Numbered from the stretch's first letter, positions 17,058 to 24,888 are shown. The stretch is 53,825 nucleotides of DNA from Ruminococcus sp. (GCF_024691275.1 NZ_JAILNU010000024.1:1-53825), one strand, 5' to 3'. Numbers and translations: made by a program. The notes: generated by a model not told the origin, from the sequence alone.

Positions 17058-19373
17058 TCAGCCTTTAAGTGCAACTCGTCTGATCTTGCCGCTGATAGTC
17101 TTTGGCAGTTCATCTCTGAACTCGACTATACGAGGATACTTATAAGGAGCAGTGTGCTTCTTAACGTAATCCTGGATTTCCTTCTTCAGCTCGTCAGTGC
17201 CCTCAGTTCCCTTGACAAGAACGATAGAAGCCTTTACTACCTGACCTCTTACAGGGTCGGGAGCAGCACTTACGCCACATTCGAGAACGTATGGGAGCTC
17301 CATGATAACGCTTTCGATCTCGAAAGGTCCGATACGGTAGCCCGAGGACTTGATAACGTCGTCAACACGTCCAACGTACCAGAAGTAGCCGTCCTCGTCC
17401 TTCCATGCAGTATCACCTGTATGGTAAACTCCGTCGTGCCATGCTTCCTTGGTCTTCTCCTCATCGTTGTAGTAGCCGAGGAAGAGTCCGGCAGGGACCT
17501 TCTTGTCTGTGCGGATAACGATCTCGCCTGTTTCACCTGTCTTGACAGGCTTTCCGTCGGGATCAACGATATCAACATCGTAAAGCACGCTTGGCTTGCC
17601 CATAGAGCCGGGACGGCAGGTCATACCAACAAAGTTGCCGATAGAAAGTGTAGTCTCTGTCTGTCCGAAGCCCTCCATGAGCTTTACGCCCGTAGCTTTG
17701 AGGAACTGGTTGTATACCTCGGGGTTAAGAGCCTCACCTGCGACTGTAGCGTACTTGATAGAGCTGAGGTCGTATTTGGAGAGGTCCTCCTTGATAAAGA
17801 ATCTGTACATCGTAGGAGGTGCGCAGAATGTAGTTATATTGTACTTTGCAAACATAGGAAGTATCTTGTTTGCATCGAATCTGTCAAAGTCGTAAACGAA
17901 TACGCAGGTCTCGCTGAGCCACTGTCCGTAGAGCTTGCCCCAGAGAGCTTTTCCCCAGCCTGTATCGGAGATAGTGAAGTGTATACCGTTAGGGTCAACG
18001 TTGTGCCAGTAACGTGCTGTGATGAAGTGTCCCAGAGCGTACTTGTGGCAGTGTGTAGCGATCTTAGGATAGCCTGTAGTACCCGATGTGAAGAACATGA
18101 GGTTAGGATCACTGCCGCACGAGAGCTTTTCGGGGTCTGTAGGGCGCTCGAAAACATCGCTGAACGCTGACATTTCCTTATCGAAGTCCTCCCAGCCCTC
18201 ACGTTCGCCGTGAGCCATCATCTTGATGAGCTTTACGCCAAGTTCCTCTTCTGCAAGATCCACCTGATGTGCAACGTCGCCGTCGCCTGTACATACGATA
18301 GCCTTTACTCCTGCTGCCTTGAAGCGGTATGTGAAGTCATGCTGCACAAGCTGATTTGTTGCAGGGATAACGATAGCGCCGATCTTGTGGAGAGCTATGA
18401 TAGAGAACCAGAACTGATAGTGTCTCTTGAGGACGAGCATAACTCTGTCGCCCTTCTTTATGCCCTTTGACATAAAGTAGTTTGCAGTCATATTTGAATA
18501 TTTCTTTATATCCGCAAATGTAAATCTTCTCTCGGAGAAATCATTTCCGACATATATAAGAGCTTCCTTGTCGGGACATTTTGCAGCAAGTCCGTCAACA
18601 ACATCGAAGCCGAAGTTGAACTGCTCCTCGTTGATGAAGCTGATACCTGTAAGGGAACCCATAGTGTCTGTTTCGAGCTTCACGAACTTATCAGCGATAG
18701 GATCCTGTACATGAGCGAGGTCAAAATTGGTAACACCGGGGAGTATTACGGGTTCGAGGTTGGAGATAGCATGCTGAGGCTGATTTATGCCGCATACGAT
18801 AGCGTAGAACTTACACTCCTTACCGCCTACAGCCCACTCGTCATGGAGCTCAGAGCTGTCGTAATAAATGGAATCGCCCTCGTTGAGTATCTCAACGTTG
18901 TCACCGACGCGGACCTTGAGCTGACCGCTGATAACGATATCCATTTCCTGACCCTCATGGGTATGCGGATGAGGAACTCTGAATTCCTCGTCGATATACG
19001 GGATAGTAACAAGGAACGGTTCTGCGATCTTATTGCGGAACTTAGGTGCAAGGCGGAGATAGCTCAGTCCCTGTCTTCTTGCGATAGGGAGTCCCTCTCC
19101 TGCTCTTGTTATATCAAAGCTCTTGATATGCGGCGATTCACCTTCCATAAGGTCAGCGATCTCAACGCCGCAGGCATTGGCAAATTTATAGATGAAGCTG
19201 AAGCTGAAGTCCTTAGCTCCGCCCTCATAAGCAAGGTACTCATAAGCAGGCACTCCCAGCTTATCAGCCATTTCCTTAGGAGACAGTCCGACCGATTCTC
19301 GTGTGAGCCTGATTCTCTCAGCGACCTCCTTTATTCTCTCTTCTGCATTTGGCAACTTTGTCATGTCGCTCAT
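17058..19373 (-). CDS. HTH-cupin-acyl-CoA synthetase fusion protein
   Basis: This 771-residue protein joins three parts. Residues about 10-80 are an XRE-type helix-turn-helix, and residues about 110-200 are a cupin domain with a PHPHTHEGQEMD metal-type motif. From about 220 to the end it is an AMP-dependent acyl-CoA synthetase close to the medium/short-chain (ACSM-like) group. The enzyme part has the P-loop FFTSGTTGYPK, YHTGDTAW, and the catalytic lysine in PKTISGKIRR, so it looks active. The ligase activates a carboxylic acid to its CoA thioester through an acyl-AMP; the acid is not readable from sequence. AAGGAG precedes the ATG. A T-box leader upstream ties expression to an uncharged tRNA, unusual for this enzyme class. 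Inference: it activates a branched or aromatic acid for reductive carboxylation to an amino acid. Confidence 0.9.
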   Translation of the reverse strand: MSDMTKLPNAEERIKEVAERIRLTRESVGLSPKEMADKLGVPAYEYLAYEGGAKDFSFSFIYKFANACGVEIADLMEGESPHIKSFDITRAGEGLPIARRQGLSYLRLAPKFRNKIAEPFLVTIPYIDEEFRVPHPHTHEGQEMDIVISGQLKVRVGDNVEILNEGDSIYYDSSELHDEWAVGGKECKFYAIVCGINQPQHAISNLEPVILPGVTNFDLAHVQDPIADKFVKLETDTMGSLTGISFINEEQFNFGFDVVDGLAAKCPDKEALIYVGNDFSERRFTFADIKKYSNMTANYFMSKGIKKGDRVMLVLKRHYQFWFSIIALHKIGAIVIPATNQLVQHDFTYRFKAAGVKAIVCTGDGDVAHQVDLAEEELGVKLIKMMAHGEREGWEDFDKEMSAFSDVFERPTDPEKLSCGSDPNLMFFTSGTTGYPKIATHCHKYALGHFITARYWHNVDPNGIHFTISDTGWGKALWGKLYGQWLSETCVFVYDFDRFDANKILPMFAKYNITTFCAPPTMYRFFIKEDLSKYDLSSIKYATVAGEALNPEVYNQFLKATGVKLMEGFGQTETTLSIGNFVGMTCRPGSMGKPSVLYDVDIVDPDGKPVKTGETGEIVIRTDKKVPAGLFLGYYNDEEKTKEAWHDGVYHTGDTAWKDEDGYFWYVGRVDDVIKSSGYRIGPFEIESVIMELPYVLECGVSAAPDPVRGQVVKASIVLVKGTEGTDELKKEIQDYVKKHTAPYKYPRIVEFRDELPKTISGKIRRVALKG

Positions 19374-19460
19374 GATGATCTCTCCTTTTTTCTAAAAAAT
19401 GTTTTATACCGGAAAATGAAACGGGTGCTGAGGAACACTTCCGCTTTCTTTGACTACGAA

Positions 19461-19502
19461 AAACAAAAAACTCGTCTCAAAGAATTCGACTTTGAGACGA
19501 GT
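19461..19502 (-). terminator. T-box regulatory terminator
   Basis: ACTCGTCTCAAAG pairs with CTTTGAGACGAGT around a seven-base loop, followed on the minus strand by a T run. It sits directly after the T-box sequence, where the T-box terminator is expected, about 90 bases before the coding start. Confidence 0.92.
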
Positions 19503-19738
19503 ATCATGATCTGATTACCCGCGGTACCACTCAAATTGTGCCGCTATTGCGTAACACCACTTCAGACTCCAGCAAGTCCTATTCATTCACGCAGAATCAC
19601 GGAAGCGCTTACTGAAAAAATTTCAGCACTTCGGCTCAGAAGGGATACACAGCACTGCTTATCACCGACTCGCACCAAACGTCGGCTCTCTGTGGACATT
19701 GGCAATCCTCTGCTTGTCTTCCTCATTGCTTATGCTTG
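19461..19738 (-). promoter_or_regulatory. T-box riboswitch leader upstream of the acyl-CoA synthetase
   Basis: On the minus strand the leader contains the T-box sequence GAGTGGTACCGCGGG (19518-19532). It also has the conserved distal Stem I hairpin (AGAGAGCCGAC, loop with TTTGGTGCGA, GTCGG; 19665-19691). A kink-turn-like base has GCAATGAGGAAG (19718-19729) facing CTTCTGAGC (19634-19642). The leader ends in an intrinsic terminator. By family knowledge, uncharged tRNA binding to the specifier and T-box favours antitermination. Placing the specifier just 5' of the kink-turn strand gives ATC (isoleucine; 19644-19646). This is by eye; CCG (19632-19634) or GCC are alternatives in the same loop. The T-box call is firm; the amino acid is not. 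Confidence 0.93.
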
Positions 19739-19739
19739 C

Positions 19740-19768
19740 ATTATATCACAAAAGGCTATACTTGTCAA
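19740..19768 (-). promoter_or_regulatory. Consensus sigma-A promoter of the T-box transcript
   Basis: On the minus strand TTGACA (19763-19768) and TATAAT (19740-19745) are both perfect and 17 bases apart. This strong constitutive-looking promoter leaves control to the T-box terminator. Confidence 0.92.
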
Positions 19769-19778
19769 GACCTTTTTT

Positions 19779-19808
19779 CAAAAAAATCCGATGTCACAGC
19801 TCGGATTT
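19779..19808 (-). terminator. Terminator just upstream of the T-box promoter
   Basis: On the minus strand AAATCCGA and TCGGATTT pair around nine bases and are followed by a T run. With the terminator at 19828-19869 it insulates the T-box promoter from the secreted-protein operon. Confidence 0.65.
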
Positions 19809-19827
19809 CCGATGGTTGACGATATGC

Positions 19828-19869
19828 GAAAAAACTCTCCCGTAAGCCCTGTGCGGCTTAAATGAGAGT
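19828..19869 (-). terminator. Intrinsic terminator of the secreted-protein operon
   Basis: On the minus strand ACTCTC...GAGAGT encloses an inner TAAGCC...GGCTTA stem, followed by a T run, 40 bases after the stop at 19912. Confidence 0.8.
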
Positions 19870-19911
19870 CTTTTCGTTTATTCTTCCCTTATCAAGATGC
19901 CCCCGTGTTTC

Positions 19912-21039
19912 TTATCGTCTAAGAGATCTTACCGATGCTTTGCTTGCAGCAGGATCTGTGAATCCGCCGCCGGGAATGACTATCTTACCGTTGCCGCTTC
20001 CGCTGCCATTCCTGTCTGCATTTGGATCTTCACAGGAAGTGCCGTCGCCGTTGTTGCCACTGCTTGTGCCGTCTTTTTTGTCATCATCGTCACCGCCTGA
20101 TGGTGTAGTGCCGGGTACTTTTGATGTAGCATCCAATAATTCCTGCGCTTTTTTGCAAGCTGCTTCACCGAAAACATCTTCGCACGTATTATAATGCTTC
20201 TGTTCGCCTGACTTTTTGTCCTTTGAACTGCTTGACTTGCCACTCTTTGAACTGCCTGACTTGCCACTCTTTGAACCAACTGACTTGTCACTCTTAGAAC
20301 CGCCTGTTGTGCCGCTCTTTGAACCACCGTTTGATGTATTATTTTTACTTTCACCACAACTTACGCCTGTATAGCCGCCTTGTCCGCTAACGCCTGTAAA
20401 ACCTCCGCAGCTATTTTCGCAAAGAACGCCGCTGTTACCACCGCCCAAAACAGTGCTGCCGAAGTTTGACGGACCATAGACGCCTACACCGATACCGTTG
20501 CCGAGCAGTGTATCGAGCTTGCTCAGAGAAGCGCCGATCCTTTTGTTCAGTGTAGTCTTGCCTGCGCGAATGCCTTTCGTATCCATTGTGAATAAGCTGT
20601 CTATACCTGTGAATACATGGTCGAGCTCTCCGAGCATTCCGTCGATCCTGAGCAGGCTTCCTGCCATTCCTTTCATATCGCTTACCCTTCCGAGTTCAGC
20701 TATCTCAGCCTCGAATCTGCTTGTAAGAGCTTCGAGCTCCAATATTACTTCAAGCTGCATATCTTTGAGCTCGCTTGCTGATATGTCAAGAGTTGTCTTG
20801 CCTGTGTCGGAAGCTGTCTCCTCATAGAACCTTAACGCATTGCTCTTTGACAACTCCTCAGCAAGCTCGCTGTTTACCGCGATTTTTGTGCTGTCAGACG
20901 AATCCGAAGAATCACTGCTGCTTACTGCTTTTGAATCTGAAACGAGAAATGCGTTCTTTTTCCGAAGTGCTGCTGCACTTGCGGAAAAAGAGTTTGCCAT
21001 AGGGATCACACACATTGTTGAAGCCGCGATAGCTGCCAT
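19912..21039 (-). CDS. Secreted Ser/Gly/Lys-rich protein, start frameshifted
   Basis: This open frame encodes 375 residues. A signal-peptide core (IAASTMCVIPMANSFSASAA) is followed by a helical region at about 55-190 and low-complexity Gly/Ser/Lys stretches with repeats such as KSGKSGSSKSGKSS. A short Cys-containing segment (TCEDVFGEAACKKAQELL) lies near 285-305. I do not recognise the mature protein. The expected start, an ATG at 21062 with AAGGAG upstream, encodes MKVNVKK like the sister gene at 23120, but it is out of frame by one base with the rest. The ATG at 21039 has no ribosome site. So the gene is frameshifted, uses -1 slippage at AAAAAG, or contains a sequencing error. It is last in a three-gene operon. 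Confidence 0.6.
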   Translation of the reverse strand: MAAIAASTMCVIPMANSFSASAAALRKKNAFLVSDSKAVSSSDSSDSSDSTKIAVNSELAEELSKSNALRFYEETASDTGKTTLDISASELKDMQLEVILELEALTSRFEAEIAELGRVSDMKGMAGSLLRIDGMLGELDHVFTGIDSLFTMDTKGIRAGKTTLNKRIGASLSKLDTLLGNGIGVGVYGPSNFGSTVLGGGNSGVLCENSCGGFTGVSGQGGYTGVSCGESKNNTSNGGSKSGTTGGSKSDKSVGSKSGKSGSSKSGKSSSSKDKKSGEQKHYNTCEDVFGEAACKKAQELLDATSKVPGTTPSGGDDDDKKDGTSSGNNGDGTSCEDPNADRNGSGSGNGKIVIPGGGFTDPAASKASVRSLRR

Positions 21040-21115
21040 AGCTTTTTAACATTGACTTTCATAATAATACTCCTTTTAAATTTGGTTCCGGGTTTTACTT
21101 TGTATGTTCTGTCGT

Positions 21116-21520
21116 TCAATGTCTGAATATAACATCGTGCTTGATAGTCCTTTCCAGTCTTTTCATATCGTCATGCAAGCGCTTCTGCCAGATGATATCC
21201 CAGTTCTGTTTGCTCCTTCCGATGAAATCAAATGTATCATCGTCGTCCTGCTCCTCGCTGTCGTTATTTTCTGCGCCCATACCGCAGTGCTCTTTCCAGA
21301 ACTCGCGCTCGGCTTCGAGCCATGCCTGCGCATCTAAATTGAGAGCTTCCTCTATTTCATCATCATTTTCCTCCTCAGGATCGCTGTCGGATCCCGAGGA
21401 AATGTTGAACTTGTCCTTCGGAGAGAGCTTCACACGCTGAGCCGCACTTGCCGAAAGAACGTTTGTCATTGTAACAGCGCACATTGCTGCCGCTGCGATA
21501 GCTGCAATAGACTTTTTCAT
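21116..21520 (-). CDS. Small secreted acidic protein
   Basis: This 134-residue protein starts with a clear signal peptide (MKKSIAAIAAAAMCAVTMTN, cleavage after SASAA near residue 27). The mature part is acidic, with runs of Glu and Asp, then an amphipathic C-terminus containing WDIIWQKRLHDDMKRLERTI. I do not recognise it. AAGGAG six bases before the ATG at 21520 decides the start; an in-frame extension to 21598 would run into the neighbouring gene. The signal peptide is nearly the same as those of the genes on either side, although the mature parts are unrelated. Confidence 0.8.
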   Translation of the reverse strand: MKKSIAAIAAAAMCAVTMTNVLSASAAQRVKLSPKDKFNISSGSDSDPEEENDDEIEEALNLDAQAWLEAEREFWKEHCGMGAENNDSEEQDDDDTFDFIGRSKQNWDIIWQKRLHDDMKRLERTIKHDVIFRH

Positions 21521-21542
21521 AATAATCTCCTTACGTTCAGTC

Positions 21543-23120
21543 TCAGAAGTTGCCCTTGATCGGGTCGATAAGCGGATCATTGAACTTTGTAAAATCACCG
21601 TCTGATACTATCTCTGTAAATCTCGGCTCATTGCCCCAGTTAGTTATCATAGGATTGCCGCCAAAATGAACGCCCTCGTTAGAGCCTCTGCTGCCGCTGT
21701 TGCCATTGTTTTCTCTGTAAGGGTCGATGCAGCCGCCTCCGATATTTGTGAAGTCGTGGTCATCATCTTCAACATTTCTGCTGCCGCCGGTGCTGCTGTG
21801 GCCATGTCCGTCCTCGCCGGGGTCTACACAACCTGAGTTTGCTGTGGTATATGATGTTGTATTATCGCTTGAACCTGAACCTGACTGTGTACCTGAATTA
21901 TTGTCGTCGCTTCCGCCCTGATTGCCGCCGCTCGGAGTTGTTCCGCTCGGAGCTGTTCCGCCGTTGTCTGTTCCGCTCGGAGTTGTTCCGCCGCTTGTAC
22001 CGGGGTCTGAACCACCGTTGCCGCCTGTGGAACCTGAACCGCCGTTATTGCCTGTATTATTGGATATCGTAACATTTTCACCGTCGTTTGTTATTACCTG
22101 AACTCCGTTTTCATTGTAAATAATAACTGCCTCGCCGCCATTGATCGAACACGAACCATAACCATCATCCTGATTAGCACGGCAAATTGTATCTTCACCG
22201 AAAATCAACGTCTGGAACTCTGAAGTACCTCCAATACTGCAAGACGAACTTTGACCATTGCCGATCAGAATCTTACCATTGAAAATATTGATATATACGC
22301 CATTTCCACAACCAATACTGTAACTGTTTCCGTCTATAGTATTGAAAACATCTACCTTAACATTTCCTCCTTTGTTCTGGTAATGTCCTCCGCCTGATTT
22401 ATAACTCCAGCATCTGTTTGAATCCGTACAATTACCTTTGATCCCATGTGCGCACCAATTGCCCACGCTTCCTAAACCGCCTGTACCTTTGCCGCCGTTT
22501 CTTATATCAAGATCGCCGAGGATATCACCTCTGCTGCTTCCGATGCCTTCTAAACCAAGGTTACCCATAATATCTGTTCTGCCGCCGAGGATATCGTTAA
22601 AGCGGCTGTCTATATCCAGCATATCATTGCCGAGATGCTCATCCAGACCTATTCTGCCTGCCAGATCAGCTTCGATATCCTTACCGATAATGCTGCCTGC
22701 GAACTCTCTGTCCAGATCATGAGTGATCTGAGCATCAAGTCTGTCATCAAGAGCTCCATTGTTCAGCTTGCCGAGAACGCTGTCATTTACTGTTAAATTT
22801 GAATTGCCTGTATTGAGCTTTATGCTTGTTGTAGTAGTTGTTGTGCCTTTCTTTGCGCCGTTTACAAGACCTGTTTTCTTTGACATACTTGTGGTCGTAG
22901 TAGTGCTTGTTGTTGCCTTTGACTTAGCTGTAGTTGTTTTTGTCACAACTTTTATATCGTTATTCTTCTTTGAACCTGTGCCTGATGTGCTTGATCTTGT
23001 GATACTTGATGACTTTTTCGCACCTGATGCTGCACTTGCGGAAATAACGTTTGACATTGAAAATGCACACATTGCTGTAGCTGCCATAGCTGCCATTGAC
23101 TTTTTAAAATTAACTTTCAT
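21543..23120 (-). CDS. Large secreted Gly/Ser/Thr-rich protein
   Basis: This 525-residue protein opens with a signal peptide (MKVNFKKSMAAMAATAMCAF, cleavage after SASAAS). A Thr/Lys/Ser-rich stretch follows, then a segment of short Asp/Gly/Leu motifs (about 110-210; GDILGDLDIRNGG style). Next come a Cys-containing core (WCAHGIKGNCTDSNRCWSY near 222) and beta-rich repeats with VDVFNTIDGNSYS and VYINIFNGKILIGNG. A long Gly/Ser/Thr/Pro linker leads to a C-terminus with NPMITNWGNEPRFTEI. I do not recognise a family. It resembles a surface or matrix protein. Ribosome site AAAGGAG precedes the ATG. It is first in the operon and lies downstream of the 21-bp repeats. Confidence 0.82.
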   Translation of the reverse strand: MKVNFKKSMAAMAATAMCAFSMSNVISASAASGAKKSSSITRSSTSGTGSKKNNDIKVVTKTTTAKSKATTSTTTTTSMSKKTGLVNGAKKGTTTTTTSIKLNTGNSNLTVNDSVLGKLNNGALDDRLDAQITHDLDREFAGSIIGKDIEADLAGRIGLDEHLGNDMLDIDSRFNDILGGRTDIMGNLGLEGIGSSRGDILGDLDIRNGGKGTGGLGSVGNWCAHGIKGNCTDSNRCWSYKSGGGHYQNKGGNVKVDVFNTIDGNSYSIGCGNGVYINIFNGKILIGNGQSSSCSIGGTSEFQTLIFGEDTICRANQDDGYGSCSINGGEAVIIYNENGVQVITNDGENVTISNNTGNNGGSGSTGGNGGSDPGTSGGTTPSGTDNGGTAPSGTTPSGGNQGGSDDNNSGTQSGSGSSDNTTSYTTANSGCVDPGEDGHGHSSTGGSRNVEDDDHDFTNIGGGCIDPYRENNGNSGSRGSNEGVHFGGNPMITNWGNEPRFTEIVSDGDFTKFNDPLIDPIKGNF

Positions 23121-23211
23121 AATAATTCTCCTTTATAATCATTTTAGTTGATGCTTTTGGTTTTTACTGATGTATGTTCACGTTTCAGGTGTTGCGCAAC
23201 CCTATGCTTTT

Positions 23212-23291
23212 ATTATACTCAGAAACGCCGATTTGCATAGATGACGTTTGTCACTTTCGCAGTGACATATATCCTTTCGTGAATGACATAT
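23212..23291 (-). promoter_or_regulatory. Promoter with three 21-bp-spaced direct repeats (probable LytTR operator)
   Basis: A TATAAT -10 (minus strand, 23212-23217) has no recognisable -35. Upstream of it, plus-strand TGACATAT at 23284-23291 and 23263-23270 and TGACGTTT at 23242-23249 lie exactly 21 bases apart. The nearest repeat abuts the missing -35 region. LytTR regulators are known to bind direct repeats two helical turns apart at activator-dependent promoters. The LytTR gene at 24115-24561, about 1 kb upstream, is the obvious candidate. Confidence 0.7.
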
Positions 23292-23303
23292 GTCACTGTC
23301 ATA

Positions 23304-23330
23304 CAAAAAGGCGGCTGAAAACAGCCGCCT
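23304..23330 (-). terminator. Intrinsic terminator of the LytTR-membrane protein operon
   Basis: On the minus strand AGGCGGCTG and CAGCCGCCT pair around four bases, followed by a T run. It separates this operon from the repeat-controlled promoter 13 bases further on. Confidence 0.88.
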
Positions 23331-23358
23331 GCGTTTATATATTCATTTCCTTTGTTCA

Positions 23359-24102
23359 TCAGTCCCAACTGTCTACTGTAAGTCCCAGCTGCGGACAAGC
23401 TATCGAGCCCGACTCATGTATCCTGAAATCCAATTCATAGCTTTCATCGGGAGGTTCATTGATAAGATCCTTGATATTGTCGCTGTAATACACTTTATGT
23501 TTCAATGTGAATTCACCCTTATAACCGCCAACATCTATGGCGACCAAAGAATCGGGACACAACTCATTTCCCCAGTTCTCAGTGTAAAAGCTGTATTTCA
23601 CTTCCTCGGAGAAAGTCAGATTCTCCTTATCGCCCACATAGTCAGAAGCGACGAGGATAGTCGGAAACATATCAAAGGTATTTTTGGTAACATATACTTC
23701 GAGCTTTACATCTCCGAACTGCTTTGAAAACCTGTTATAGCCCTTTATCTCATCACCGAATTTATACCCTGCGAACAGCGAATCTTCAAGCGTCTCATCT
23801 CTGTAAAAAGCTATTCTCGGATATACTGCCATGTCCTTCTTTAGGCTATTCATTTTCGCACTGAAGAACATTATCAGTATCAGCCATACAAGTATCATTC
23901 CGCCCATGGCTCCCAGTATCGTAACGATAACGAACTTCACAGGCGGCATCATTGGTTTGATATCCGCTTCTCTGCCCTCTGCAAGGCGCTTGTTTATCTT
24001 GCGTTTATATGCTGCCTTATAGACTGCAAATGATATTATTGATAAAATAATCACGCAGGCTACAGATATAATTATACCGAGAGCGCTTATTCCTCCTGCC
24101 AT
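23359..24102 (-). CDS. Membrane protein co-expressed with the LytTR regulator
   Basis: I do not recognise this 247-residue protein. It has two membrane segments (about 5-27 and 53-77) separated by a basic loop, then a 170-residue outer domain with beta-rich character (FGDVKLEVYVTKNTFDMFP and following). AAGGAGG seven bases upstream fixes the ATG. It begins 12 bases after the LytTR gene. In many Firmicutes a LytTR-only regulator is paired with a small membrane protein that restrains it. That role here is inference from gene order. Confidence 0.75.
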   Translation of the reverse strand: MAGGISALGIIISVACVIILSIISFAVYKAAYKRKINKRLAEGREADIKPMMPPVKFVIVTILGAMGGMILVWLILIMFFSAKMNSLKKDMAVYPRIAFYRDETLEDSLFAGYKFGDEIKGYNRFSKQFGDVKLEVYVTKNTFDMFPTILVASDYVGDKENLTFSEEVKYSFYTENWGNELCPDSLVAIDVGGYKGEFTLKHKVYYSDNIKDLINEPPDESYELDFRIHESGSIACPQLGLTVDSWD

Positions 24103-24114
24103 ATTTATCCCTCC

Positions 24115-24561
24115 TTATATGCCCATAAATTCCTTGAATATGTAGTAATACGTCCGCGTAACGTCAACTTTTGCCCCGTTTTTCATAGTCAGTGTGAATT
24201 TCTGCGACAATGCAGGACGTATGCTTTTTATGTGATGCATCGAAACTATCACCGAATTGCTGACACGTATGAACTCCTTCGGGTCGAGTATTTCTTCCAA
24301 ACGTTTCAACGTCTCGGAAAGCCTGTACTCGTCGTTTCCGCAGTATGCAACTATATCATGGGCAAAGCTCTCGATATGGGAGATATCCGCCGTTTCGAGC
24401 CTGTATATCTCATCGCCGCACCGCGCTATAAGATGAGACACGGTAACATTGCTCTCCGAAAGGATCAGCTCCGCGCTGTCGTCGATCTCTATGCCCTTTT
24501 TTACAAGTTCAGCCGCTATCGAATCGTAGTGTTCGTCGCTGACAAGTAATCTTATTTTCAT
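24115..24561 (-). CDS. LytTR-domain transcriptional regulator without receiver
   Basis: This 148-residue protein is a short N-terminal region plus a LytTR DNA-binding domain (about 50-148). The markers are LETADISHIESFAHDIVAYCG, LSETLKRLEEILDPKEFIRV, SVIVSMHHIKSI and the C-terminal VDVTRTYYYIFKE. There is no receiver domain, as in the LytTR-plus-membrane-protein pairs. The ATG at 24561 is chosen because GAGGAGG lies nine bases upstream. Inference: it binds the three 21-bp-spaced repeats at 23242-23291 and activates the secreted-protein operon. Confidence 0.88.
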   Translation of the reverse strand: MKIRLLVSDEHYDSIAAELVKKGIEIDDSAELILSESNVTVSHLIARCGDEIYRLETADISHIESFAHDIVAYCGNDEYRLSETLKRLEEILDPKEFIRVSNSVIVSMHHIKSIRPALSQKFTLTMKNGAKVDVTRTYYYIFKEFMGI

Positions 24562-24636
24562 TTCGGCTGACCTCCTCACTTTCTTTTATTGATAAGCTTA
24601 TCCCTGCTGCGGGAAATTTCCGTTTCCTGTGATTTT

Positions 24637-24665
24637 ATTATAATGGACGCGCCTGTAAAAATCAA
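24637..24665 (-). promoter_or_regulatory. Promoter of the LytTR operon
   Basis: On the minus strand TTGATT (24660-24665) and TATAAT (24637-24642) are 17 bases apart. Just upstream, plus-strand TTCACA occurs at 24703 and 24715, with a CGTCACA at 24723, but not at 21-base spacing. The rest of the 24666-24859 interval is AT-rich with nothing else I can support. Confidence 0.72.
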
Positions 24666-24859
24666 TACTTCACGCACACCTTGCACTACGCAGGTCATAA
24701 CTTTCACAATGCCGTTCACAGCCGTCACAGCTACAACGAAATGTATAATTGACAATTAAAAGACAATAACAAAAAGCAATCCCATAACAATATATTACAA
24801 ATAGTAGTAAAAAACTGTTCTTTTTTGCGGTTGTTAACGGTATGTTCATTATTACCCCC

Positions 24860-24888
24860 TTGCCAACGCCCGTATAAAATGGTATAAT
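24860..24888 (+). promoter_or_regulatory. Promoter of cellobiose phosphorylase
   Basis: TTGCCA (24860-24865) and TATAAT (24883-24888) are 17 bases apart, about 60 bases before the start; GAAGGAG precedes the ATG. Confidence 0.8.
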
